Source: a virus
Length of the DNA stretch: 22,320 nt
Virus record (IMG/VR): IMGVR_UViG_3300010885_030283
Location: 1 to 22,320 of that record
Direction: 5' to 3' (one strand)
This document shows positions 12,355-19,738 of this stretch, in pieces. A program made the translations under genes and the position numbers. Positions within the stretch are counted from its first letter, which is position 1; every line of letters begins with the position of its first letter. Below the pieces are notes generated by a model that saw only the letters and a program-made list of their open reading frames with translations, was not told the origin of the DNA and ran no database searches.

Positions 12355-12384
12355 TGGGGCCGGGAAACCGGCCCCACCCCTTTT
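12355..12384 (+). terminator. Intrinsic terminator-like hairpin after the capsid gene
   Basis: Stem TGGGGCCGG (12355-12363) with CCGGCCCCA (12368-12376), GAAA tetraloop, then CCCC and TTTT. The T-run is short, and the downstream genes belong to the same module, so it probably only partly terminates, raising capsid mRNA or stability relative to what follows. Confidence 0.65.
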
Positions 12385-12394
12385 GGAGATCAAC

Positions 12395-12901
12395 ATGACT
12401 ATGTACAGTACGGTTACTCAATTCCTTTCCGGCATGTCGGCCGAAAAGGACCGCAACGCGGTATTTCAAGTCGCGTCCCCGCTAGCGGATCGATACAACT
12501 CGGTGGCTACCGCTACGGCAGGGCTCGTTATTACCGCCACGTCAGGTAAAAAAGTTCCCAAAATCGGCGCGACTGCCTTTCACGGCATTGCGTCGGGCGT
12601 GCCCGTCACCATTGCGGCTTCCACGGATATGCCCGCCTTGGCGGGGTCTATCACGGCGGCTTACTACAATATCTTCTGCTTCTTTATCGATAGCGCGAGT
12701 GTCGTTACGAGCGCGATGGGTACGGAAGGAGCGTCGCTTGCGGCCGTAAAGTTCCCCCAGTTTCCAACTGGAAAGGCTCTCGTAGGCTACATTATTGTGA
12801 CCTACGCTAGCGCGTTTGTAGGCAACACTACGGCTTTGGATACGGCTACGACCCTTTATGTTAGCCCTACCGGAGCTTTCGACCCTAGCGTACTTATCTA
12901 A
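12395..12901 (+). CDS. Small structural protein (capsid-associated), hypothetical
   Basis: About 168 residues. I place the start at ATG 12395, with GGAG at 12385-12388 six bases before it; the frame extends upstream to a TTG, but that lies inside the ribosome-binding site. The protein is Ala, Thr, Ser and Val-rich with the pattern 'hG(I/V)ASGVPVTIAAST.M.AL', 'AYYNIFCFFIDSASVVTSAMG' and 'FPQFPTGKALVGYIIVTYAS', ending 'TTLYVSPTGAF'. This 'Y...F.ids.g.v....Gt.a....a.fP.lP.gk...Gyi.v.' layout is that of a family of small beta-rich proteins found after the capsid gene in environmental phages; I believe it is structural (decoration or head fibre), which is inference. The gene after it (12965-13465) appears to be a diverged paralogue of the same layout. 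Confidence 0.8.
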   Translation: MTMYSTVTQFLSGMSAEKDRNAVFQVASPLADRYNSVATATAGLVITATSGKKVPKIGATAFHGIASGVPVTIAASTDMPALAGSITAAYYNIFCFFIDSASVVTSAMGTEGASLAAVKFPQFPTGKALVGYIIVTYASAFVGNTTALDTATTLYVSPTGAFDPSVLI

Positions 12902-12964
12902 AATCTAAGTGGAACCAAGGCGTTCAAATTTCTGAACTGCCAACCCATTTGAAGGATAACTATC

Positions 12965-13465
12965 ATGGCTACTTTTACGCAACCTACTGGCCTTACTATC
13001 AATCTCACTAATGCGGGGTTTGTCGCTGGTACAACCAGCACCTACACCACCGCCGCAACAACCGCATTTACCATCAACGGAAAATTCGGCACGACACTCG
13101 CCGCGCAAACCAATACGGCGTCGCCGACGTTGGACTCGAATACAGGCGTCGCTTTTCCGGCCATCACTGCTAATAACTGCGCTTGTCTGGTGTGGGGCAC
13201 CACTCTCGCGGGCGCGATTGCTGTTTGTCAGGGGCCGAGCGTGGCAACTGCCGTTGGCGTAACGACCACTGTCGGCGCGTTCATTGCCGCTCCGCAGTTT
13301 CCGGCCCTTCCGGATGATTTTTGCCCGATGGCGTACCAGATCGTGCGTGTTTCGCCCACGGGTTCGAGCTTCACTATGGGCGTCACTAGCTGGACTGCGT
13401 CCGGCATCACTTGCACTACCATGAAGAACATTGCGACGCTGCCGGATCGTCCGCAGATCGCTTAA
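12965..13465 (+). CDS. Small structural protein, likely paralogue of the preceding gene
   Basis: A 166-residue protein with AAGGAT upstream of the ATG. It has a similar plan to the preceding gene: a Thr/Ala-rich N-terminal third, a central 'CACLVWGTTLAGAIAVCQGP', then 'FPALPDDFCPMAYQIVRVSP' and 'TGSSFTMGVTSWTAS'. The central 'G..iAv.qG ... FPALPdd...yqivrV' portion lines up with 'saVVTSAMGTEG ... FPQFPTGKALVGYIIV' of the neighbour. Four cysteines lie in the central and C-terminal portion, unlike the neighbour. I infer tandem duplication and divergence. Probable virion protein on the capsid exterior or head-tail region; no enzyme motif. It is followed by the gene at 13483 with a 17-bp gap. Confidence 0.8.
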   Translation: MATFTQPTGLTINLTNAGFVAGTTSTYTTAATTAFTINGKFGTTLAAQTNTASPTLDSNTGVAFPAITANNCACLVWGTTLAGAIAVCQGPSVATAVGVTTTVGAFIAAPQFPALPDDFCPMAYQIVRVSPTGSSFTMGVTSWTASGITCTTMKNIATLPDRPQIA

Positions 13466-13482
13466 CCCAATGAGGTATATTA

Positions 13483-13998
13483 ATGGAAACCGTGGCCCCT
13501 CCCGTTCGTAGAAACCGCCGTGAACTTCACATGGGGGATGTTAAGATTGAGCAGAAGGCGTCCATTGCTTCCATTGATGACCACAAGCCGGACATTATCC
13601 TCGCTGAACACGAGACATCGCTCGACTACTTGGGTGACCTCGCGTTCAACGAGGAACCGGTTACTATTCGGCTGGAACCCGCTGCGGAAAAATATGCTTC
13701 GCGGTGGATTCCATGCTGGGTAAATGGTAAAGGCGCAGAGGTTTTTGTAAACGGACGATGGGTTGAATTTGGCTATCTGCCTGTTGCCCAGCCGCTTACC
13801 ATCAAACGTAAATACGTTGACGTTCTGATTCGGTCCAAGATGGACACTATTCAGACCAATGTTATTGAGCGTGACAACGAAGACCCCCAGAACATGATCG
13901 ACCGGTCTACTTCTTCGACTGCGTTATTTTCCGTGTTGGAAGACCGCAATCCAAAAGGGGCGGCTTGGGCGACGGAACTTCGCCGTAGGGCCGGATGA
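13483..13998 (+). CDS. Hypothetical protein of the structural module
   Basis: A 171-residue protein, basic at the N-terminus (APPVRRNRRELHMGDV) and acidic in the middle (DDHKPDIILAEHETSLDYLG). A beta-rich central domain includes 'TIRLEPAAEKYASRWIPCWV NGKGAEVFVNG', and a further segment has 'LTIKRKYVDVLIRSKMDTIQ'. I recognise this kind of protein as common between the capsid and adaptor genes of N4-gp56-type environmental phages, always without a function assigned. Its stop overlaps the start of the adaptor gene by four bases (ATGA at 13995-13998), so it is probably needed in step with head-tail assembly. No signal peptide, no membrane segment, no catalytic motif. Confidence 0.78.
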   Translation: METVAPPVRRNRRELHMGDVKIEQKASIASIDDHKPDIILAEHETSLDYLGDLAFNEEPVTIRLEPAAEKYASRWIPCWVNGKGAEVFVNGRWVEFGYLPVAQPLTIKRKYVDVLIRSKMDTIQTNVIERDNEDPQNMIDRSTSSTALFSVLEDRNPKGAAWATELRRRAG

Positions 13999-14690
13999 AC
14001 TATCTCGAACTTTGTCAGCGAATGCGTCAAGAGTGCGGTATCTCCGGTACGGGGCCGTCTACGGTTGTCAATCAGACGGGCAATCTCAAACGCATTGTTG
14101 ACTGGGTTAATACAGCCTGGATTGATATTCAAACAGCCCATCAAGATTGGGACTGGATGCGCGCGAGCGCGTCTTTTCCCACGGTTGCTTCGCAGGCGAC
14201 CTATGCGCTAGGTACCGGCACGGGCACGGTAGGTGTCAGTGCCGCGACCTTCGGTAAGTGGGACCGCGATACGTTTCGTAACTACGATACGTCGGTAGGA
14301 ACCAACAGCGAAGTGTTCATGGGTTTCGTCCATTACGACACTTGGCGCGATACCTATTTTTACGGCGCGCTGCGGGCTACCACTACGCGCCCTATCGATA
14401 TGTCTATCACACCCACCAAGGCCATAGCTCTCGGTCCTCCACCGCTAGCGGGGTACACCATAACCGGGGACTACTTCTACGCACCGCTGGATATGACGGC
14501 GGACGCTGATATTCCGGCTTTACCGGCTCAGTTTCAAATGGCCATCATCTACCGGGCGATGATGTCATACGGGGCCTACGAGGCCGCGCCGGAAGTATAC
14601 CAAAGAGGCGAGCTTGAGTTTGGCAAACTGATGCGCCGTATGACCGCCGATAGAATACCAGAGACGATCTGGGGCGGCGCGCTATGCTGA
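13995..14690 (+). CDS. Head-tail adaptor (connector) protein
   Basis: A 231-residue protein that by position and sequence is the adaptor ring docking below the portal. The N-terminal helix (NYLELCQRMRQECGISGTGP) followed by 'VDWVNTAWIDIQTAHQDWDW' and 'ADIPALPAQFQMAIIYRAMM' are helices of the type seen in phage adaptor proteins (gp4 of P22, gp6/gp11-like connectors), and 'YFYAPLDMTAD' is a conserved-looking strand segment. It begins in an ATGA overlap. Its stop overlaps the start of the nozzle gene by seven bases, so adaptor and nozzle are coupled. The family assignment is at the level of fold and context rather than a named gene. Confidence 0.82.
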   Translation: MNYLELCQRMRQECGISGTGPSTVVNQTGNLKRIVDWVNTAWIDIQTAHQDWDWMRASASFPTVASQATYALGTGTGTVGVSAATFGKWDRDTFRNYDTSVGTNSEVFMGFVHYDTWRDTYFYGALRATTTRPIDMSITPTKAIALGPPPLAGYTITGDYFYAPLDMTADADIPALPAQFQMAIIYRAMMSYGAYEAAPEVYQRGELEFGKLMRRMTADRIPETIWGGALC

Positions 14691-16741
14691 CAATGTCTCC
14701 CGTAAAGTATCGCGCATTTACCTTACAGGGAGGCTATGACTTAACAACGCCTTCGCTAACTTTAAAGCCCGGCGCGTTTCGTACCGGACAGAATTTTACC
14801 ATCGCGGCTACGGGAGGATATTCTCGTATAGGCGGCTACGAACGCTATAGCGGGCAACTTAGCCCCAGCGCGGCCACATACTATATCGTACAGGTGGTGT
14901 CGTTTACCAACACGCCAACTACGGGCCAGACGCTGACGCAGGCCACAAGCGGGGCAACTGGGGTCATTTTTTATGTCGGGTCCAACTTTGTTGCCGTAAC
15001 CAAGGTAACGGGTGCTTTTGATGACACCCATACGGTGGCCGTCGGGGCGACTCCTATTGGCACCGCAACCACAACCACAACAATAGCGACCTCACTTGAA
15101 GACGCTCAATACCTGAATCTCGCAGCGGACGTATACCGGGCGGATATAAACCCGGTACCGGGTTCGGGCGCGGTGTTGGGTGTGGTAGGGGCCGTCTTCG
15201 CGGGTGTCAACTATCTGTATGCCTTTCGGGCTAATGTTGGTGCTTCGGCGGTTGATATGTATCAATCATCCGGCGCGGGCTGGACGCAAGTTACGTTTTA
15301 CAACGAAGTTGTTTTTACCGCCGGAGGAACGGCTACTCCGGCTGATGGGGCTGTATTAACTCAAGGCGGAGTGACGGCTACTGTTAAGCGTGTGGTAACG
15401 CGTAGCGGAACCTTTGCGGGATCTACTGCCGCAGGCGCGTTTATCATCACTAACCCCGCAGGGGGTAATTTTGCAAGCGGATCGGCCACGTTAACCGGCG
15501 GTTGCAGCGTCACTTTGAGCGGCGTACAGACGGCCATTACGCTGGCGGTAGGCGGAAAGTTTGAATTTGCGTCAGGTAACTTTTCTGGTCAGCTAGGAAC
15601 TCTGCGGCTTTACGGCTGCGACGGAGTTAACCGCGCGTTTGAGTTCGACGGCACCACATTGGTACCTATCGCAACGGGAGCTTCGCCCGACGCACCCAAG
15701 CACATAGCGGTCCACAAAAACTTTCTGTTTGTGTCGATCCAAAGCTCTATTTTTTATTCCGGGGTTGGAACGCCTTTTCGGTGGACGCCCGTTGACGGCG
15801 GCGGTGAAATAGCCACTGGCGATACAGTTACTAACCTGTTGGTTTTGCCGGGTAACCAGACCACGGCTACCCTGGTAATCACCGGGCGCAGCACAACATC
15901 CATGCTGTACGGCACGTCTGCCGCGACATGGAACTTTGTGACGTTTAACAGCGGCATCGGGGGAATAGATTACACAGCCCAGAATATGGCGGAGACCTAC
16001 ATATTTGATGACCGAGGCGTTGTTTCGTTACAGACCACATTGAACTTTGGCAACTTTACGTCCGCAAGTTTGACGCAGAACATTAGGCAGTTTATCGAGG
16101 ACAAGCGCACCAAAGTCGCGTTTTCAGTTGTGTCACGGGAAAAGAGCCAATACCGGGTGTTTTTTACCGATGGTTACGGATTGTACCTAACCATCGTAAA
16201 CGGAAAATACCTTGGGGCCGCCCCGGTGTATTTCAAAGATCCGGTGTATTGCGCGTGGGAAGGCGAAACTTCTACGGGCGCGGAGGTATCGTATTTTGGT
16301 GGGGCCTCCGGCGGGTATGTATACCAGCTTGATGTAGGCTCCTCTTTCGATGGTGAGGCTATCGATGCGTTTTTCACGTTAGCTTATGATTTTGCGGGGG
16401 CTCCCCGGCTGAATAAGCAGTGGCGGCACGCTAGCCTGGAAATGCAAGGCGACCATTACGCGGCTATCTCTTTTGGGTACAATTTAGGGTATAACTCTAC
16501 TGAGATAGACCAACCTGCTACGGTAGCATACGGCACTTCCTTTCAAGGCGCTCCGGCTTGGGATGTTTTTGTTTGGGATTCTTTCATATGGGATGGGACT
16601 ACATTAGCCCCAACCGAAGTTGACGTTGTTGGTACCGCCGAGAACATTCAGTCGTCTATTAGCTCGACTACCGATTATATGTACCCTTTTACAGTTAACA
16701 GCGTCATCTACCACTACACACCGCGTCGAGGATTAAGGTAG
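14684..16741 (+). CDS. Tail nozzle / stabilisation protein, P22 gp10-like
   Basis: A 685-residue beta-rich protein, starting with an ATG overlapping the adaptor stop by seven bases (ATG at 14693 is the alternative). The opening 'QGGYDLTTPSLTLKPGAFRT' and 'GGYSRIGGYERYSGQLSPSA' is the signature of podovirus tail-nozzle/head-stabilisation proteins, which form the lower part of the short tail. The centre is a long series of short Gly/Thr/Val strands fitting a beta-propeller or prism: 'FDGTTLVPIATGASPDAPKH', 'HKNFLFVSIQSSIFYSG', 'NLLVLPGN', 'STTSMLYGTSAATWNF'. Near the C-terminus 'NKQWRHASLEMQGDHYAAIS' and 'WDVFVWDSFIWDG' are typical of the family. Without a tail-tube or tape-measure gene around it, it argues for podovirus morphology. 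The next gene starts three bases later. Confidence 0.88.
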   Translation: MLTMSPVKYRAFTLQGGYDLTTPSLTLKPGAFRTGQNFTIAATGGYSRIGGYERYSGQLSPSAATYYIVQVVSFTNTPTTGQTLTQATSGATGVIFYVGSNFVAVTKVTGAFDDTHTVAVGATPIGTATTTTTIATSLEDAQYLNLAADVYRADINPVPGSGAVLGVVGAVFAGVNYLYAFRANVGASAVDMYQSSGAGWTQVTFYNEVVFTAGGTATPADGAVLTQGGVTATVKRVVTRSGTFAGSTAAGAFIITNPAGGNFASGSATLTGGCSVTLSGVQTAITLAVGGKFEFASGNFSGQLGTLRLYGCDGVNRAFEFDGTTLVPIATGASPDAPKHIAVHKNFLFVSIQSSIFYSGVGTPFRWTPVDGGGEIATGDTVTNLLVLPGNQTTATLVITGRSTTSMLYGTSAATWNFVTFNSGIGGIDYTAQNMAETYIFDDRGVVSLQTTLNFGNFTSASLTQNIRQFIEDKRTKVAFSVVSREKSQYRVFFTDGYGLYLTIVNGKYLGAAPVYFKDPVYCAWEGETSTGAEVSYFGGASGGYVYQLDVGSSFDGEAIDAFFTLAYDFAGAPRLNKQWRHASLEMQGDHYAAISFGYNLGYNSTEIDQPATVAYGTSFQGAPAWDVFVWDSFIWDGTTLAPTEVDVVGTAENIQSSISSTTDYMYPFTVNSVIYHYTPRRGLR

Positions 16742-16744
16742 AAA

Positions 16745-18820
16745 ATGACCAATTCATTCTATAATCACGGAACATACCCCGTTACCGGCGCGCCGGGCGC
16801 GTCTGCGGCGCTGCGTTCTGAACTAGATGCCATCACAACGGGGTTTTCGCTTTTTCCGACGCTCTCCGGTAACGCCAACAAAGCGCTAGTGGTTAACGCG
16901 GGCGGTACGGCCGTTACAGTAACTACCGGAACTTTGGCTCTTGCAGGCAACCTCGCTACCACGGGCGCGTTCAACACGACGATAGCTCAAGGTGCGACCA
17001 CCACGGTTACGCTTCCGCTTGTAAGCGGCACGCTGGCTACTTTGGCCGGTACCGAGACATTGTCTAACAAGACGATTGCGGCCTCGACCCTTAGTGGTAC
17101 GGTTTCCGGCGGCGGAAACCAAATCAATAACGTGATTATTGGTACCAGCACGCCTCTTGCGGGTACCTTCACGACGTTAACGGGCACCACCCTGTCGGCC
17201 ATAACATTGGGTGGCACGGTTTCCGGCGGCGGAAACCAGATCAATAACGTGATTATTGGTACCAGCACGCCTCTTGCCGGTACCTTTACGTCTTTAACCA
17301 CCACAACAGGAACTGTCTCTACTACCCCTACATCGACCACCGACATAGCCAATAAACTCTATGTAGACACCGTGGCGCAGGGATTAGATGCAAAAGCCTC
17401 CTGTATCGCCGCTACTACGGCAAACATCACTCTGTCGGGCACACAAACCGTTGACGGTATTGTACTTGTAGCTACTGATCGAGTGCTGGTTAAGAACCAA
17501 ACTGCCCCTGCGGAGAACGGTCTGTATCTTTGTGCTTCGGGTGCTTGGACGCGCACAACGGACGCGGACACTTGGGATGAGCTTCGGTCTGCCTTTGTGT
17601 TTATTGAGAAAGGCACCGTTTACGCCGACACCGGTTGGACCTGCACGATTGATTCGGGCGGAACGCTGGGCACAACTGCCGTTACTTGGGTACAATTCTC
17701 TGGTGCGGGATCATACACTGCGGGTACGGGTTTAACGCTAACAGGAACAGCTTTTAGTCTGACCGCGCCTGTTACGGTTGCTCTGGGCGGCACTAACGCC
17801 ACCTCGGCCGGTATAACGGCATTTAACAATATCACGGGTTACAGCGCCAGCGGCGCAACGGGAACCACCAGCACAAACTTGGTGTTCTCGGCTAGCCCTA
17901 CGCTTACTGGAACCTTAACGGCTGCTGCGGCCGTGCTCTCCGGAGCGCTTTCGGTTGCATCCGCTTCTGCGACGTCATTAGCTGTCGGCCTTAACGGCGC
18001 TACCAACCCGGCCTTTACGGTTGATTCATCTACTGGATCGCAAGTCGCGGGGTTAAAGATCACGGGCGCAGCAACGGCTGGCACGGTTGCTGTTGTTGTT
18101 ACGGATTCGGGTGCAAACGCTAGTTTGACTGTCAACGCCAAAGGTTCTGGCACTATTGGCATTGGCTCAGTCTCTACCGGGGCCGTCACAATCACACCCG
18201 CGACGACAATCACGGGTGTGGCTACTCTTACGGCGCAGCCTATCCTATCTAGTCTGACCGCCAGCAAACCTGTCTTTACGGACGCATCCAAAGGTTTGGT
18301 GAGCACGGGCACTTTGGCGTATGACCAGGGTGGCACGGGACAGACGACCTACGCTACCGGCGATATAGTTTACGCGAGCGCACCTAACACGCTCGCAAAG
18401 CTGACGGTTGGTTCAACGGGCCAAGTGTTAACGGTCGCTGCTGGTGTGCCAAGTTGGGCTACTGACACAACGACAGGCACCGTCACCAGTGTCGCGCAAA
18501 GTTTCACGGGCGGCTTGATCTCGGTCAGCGGTTCGCCCATCACAAGTAGCGGAACTTTAGCTCTTACTGTTGCTGGTACAAGCGGCGGCATTCCCTATTT
18601 CAGCAGCGCCTCAACTTGGGCCTCGTCAGCGGTACTAACTCAGTATGGCGTAGTTTATGGCGGCGGTGCTGGAGCGACTCCGGTTGCCACTGCCAACGGC
18701 ACGACAGGTCAAGTGTTGACCGCAACGACCGGCGGAGCGCCGAGTTGGGCAACATTGGCAACCGTATCGGTACCGGCTGGTGCCGGTATTTACACAGCTA
18801 ACAACTTCGGAGGCTTCTAA
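16745..18820 (+). CDS. Tail fibre protein
   Basis: A 691-residue trimeric-fibre-type protein. The N-terminus 'PGASAALRSELDAITTGFSL' followed by 'FPTLSGNANKALVVNAGG' is the usual virion-anchoring opening of podovirus fibres. Residues ~118-195 contain two near-identical 39-residue units (GTVSGGGNQINNVIIGTSTP each). Next comes a widely shared fibre domain from 'IANKLYVDTVAQGLDAKASC' through 'TDRVLVKNQTAPAENGLYLC' and 'WTRTTDADTW'. Further on are Gly/Thr repeats, 'DQGGTGQTTYATGDIVYASA', and two tail-repeat units ('STGQVLTVAAGVPSWA' and 'TTGQVLTATTGGAPSWA'). There is no recognisable enzymatic or chaperone domain at the C-terminus, which ends 'AGIYTANNFGGF'. Codon use is Thr/Ala/Gly-rich. It is likely the shaft-forming fibre, with host contact by the genes downstream. 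Confidence 0.87.
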   Translation: MTNSFYNHGTYPVTGAPGASAALRSELDAITTGFSLFPTLSGNANKALVVNAGGTAVTVTTGTLALAGNLATTGAFNTTIAQGATTTVTLPLVSGTLATLAGTETLSNKTIAASTLSGTVSGGGNQINNVIIGTSTPLAGTFTTLTGTTLSAITLGGTVSGGGNQINNVIIGTSTPLAGTFTSLTTTTGTVSTTPTSTTDIANKLYVDTVAQGLDAKASCIAATTANITLSGTQTVDGIVLVATDRVLVKNQTAPAENGLYLCASGAWTRTTDADTWDELRSAFVFIEKGTVYADTGWTCTIDSGGTLGTTAVTWVQFSGAGSYTAGTGLTLTGTAFSLTAPVTVALGGTNATSAGITAFNNITGYSASGATGTTSTNLVFSASPTLTGTLTAAAAVLSGALSVASASATSLAVGLNGATNPAFTVDSSTGSQVAGLKITGAATAGTVAVVVTDSGANASLTVNAKGSGTIGIGSVSTGAVTITPATTITGVATLTAQPILSSLTASKPVFTDASKGLVSTGTLAYDQGGTGQTTYATGDIVYASAPNTLAKLTVGSTGQVLTVAAGVPSWATDTTTGTVTSVAQSFTGGLISVSGSPITSSGTLALTVAGTSGGIPYFSSASTWASSAVLTQYGVVYGGGAGATPVATANGTTGQVLTATTGGAPSWATLATVSVPAGAGIYTANNFGGF
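17099..17289 (+). repeat. Direct duplication inside the tail fibre gene (117-bp period)
   Basis: The sequence from 17099 to about 17172 recurs at 17216 to about 17289 with only a few substitutions, including matching synonymous positions. The offset of 117 bp equals 39 codons, so the frame is kept. High nucleotide identity implies recent duplication or ongoing gene conversion in the fibre shaft. Each unit also contains a 7-bp inverted repeat GTTTCCG/CGGAAAC. Confidence 0.88.
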
Positions 18821-19266
18821 TGGCCGTTACATCAACACCAATTTTTGCTCAAACGCCGTACATTAAATCGCTGAACATGTCAGCCATCACGGCTTGCACA
18901 ACGCGAGGCCCAACGGCTACGGCTAACCTTGCGGCGGCGAACATCACGGCGTTTGTTCCCGTCAGCACCAACGGTCTACGCATTGACAGCATTGGCGTTA
19001 CAGCGGCATCAACTGGCATCTCGGTTGCCTCTGTTGCTAACATTGTTGGCATTTGGGCCTGGGACGGAACGACGGCGTTTCTGATTAACGAAATCCTGAC
19101 CACTGTTGTTTCGCCGTCGGCTACTGCGCTTTCGTATAGTGGCACGTTGACCTACGCGCAGCCGCTGATTCTTCCTGCGGCTTTTGCGTTGTATGCCTCA
19201 GTTTCAGTGACAACAACGGCGGCTGGTGCGGCCTTGGTCGTGACTGCCTACGGTGGAGCTTACTAA
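18820..19266 (+). CDS. Small tail/structural protein, hypothetical
   Basis: A 148-residue protein whose ATG shares one base with the fibre stop (TAATG), implying coupled translation. The sequence is Ala/Thr/Ser/Val-rich with amphipathic strands: 'SLNMSAITACTTRGPTATAN', 'VPVSTNGLRIDSIGVTAAST', 'IVGIWAWDGTTAFLINEILT' and 'YAQPLILPAAFALYASVSVT'. It lacks a signal peptide despite the hydrophobic stretches. Proteins with a 'G.riDsI.vta.sts.....a..v.iw..dGt' layout are found with tail-fibre genes in aquatic phages and appear to be small virion beta-sandwich proteins; I do not know their function. It precedes another small protein by one base. Confidence 0.78.
   Translation: MAVTSTPIFAQTPYIKSLNMSAITACTTRGPTATANLAAANITAFVPVSTNGLRIDSIGVTAASTGISVASVANIVGIWAWDGTTAFLINEILTTVVSPSATALSYSGTLTYAQPLILPAAFALYASVSVTTTAAGAALVVTAYGGAY
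19255..19258 (+). promoter_or_regulatory. Ribosome-binding site that sets the 19268 start
   Basis: GGAG nine bases ahead of the ATG at 19268, inside the end of the previous gene. The frame could also begin at a GTG at 19253, but that overlaps the ribosome-binding site itself, so 19268 is preferred. Confidence 0.6.
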
Positions 19267-19267
19267 A

Positions 19268-19738
19268 ATGACTGTTGCGACAGGCTCATTTAACTACGGT
19301 TCGATTATCAAGGCCGCGCATGTCGGCGGCTTGGCTAGTAGTTTGCTTGAAACAGCGACTGTCAACACAACCGTCGCGCCTGGATCGACGGGCAATACGA
19401 CAATCAACTACGACGTTAATTCACAGTCGGTGTTGTATTTTTCAACTAACGTGACGGCTAACTGGACGCTCAACATTCGGTATGCAACCGGCACATCGTT
19501 GAACTCGGCATTGGCTGTTGGTCAGTCGGTTACGTTCGTAATGATTGTGACAACGGGCGCTACGGCTTACTACAACAACGCAATTACCATTGATGGTGTT
19601 TCTATCACGCCTAAGTACCAAGGCGGCACGGCATGGTCCGCTGGCAATGCAAGCTCGTGGGACGTTTACACTTACACCGCGATTAAAACAGCCGCCAACA
19701 CTTACGTTTTGTTGGCTGCACAGACGCAGTTCAAATAA
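19268..19738 (+). CDS. Small tail/structural protein, hypothetical
   Basis: About 156 residues from ATG 19268. It is beta-rich with Asn/Thr/Ser/Gly content: 'SFNYGSIIKAAHVGGLASSL', 'NTTINYDVNSQSVLYFSTNV', 'TANWTLNIRYATGTSLNSAL' and 'QSVTFVMIVTTGATAYYNNA', ending with 'TYVLLAAQTQFK'. The 'NWtlNir....tsLns.l..Gqs.t.v.i.t.Gatayy.n...iDg' layout is one I recognise from small proteins paired with glycine-rich tail proteins in cyanophage and other aquatic phage genomes, where it is thought to be part of the fibre or baseplate region. No enzymatic motif. The next gene begins immediately after its stop codon. Confidence 0.8.
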   Translation: MTVATGSFNYGSIIKAAHVGGLASSLLETATVNTTVAPGSTGNTTINYDVNSQSVLYFSTNVTANWTLNIRYATGTSLNSALAVGQSVTFVMIVTTGATAYYNNAITIDGVSITPKYQGGTAWSAGNASSWDVYTYTAIKTAANTYVLLAAQTQFK

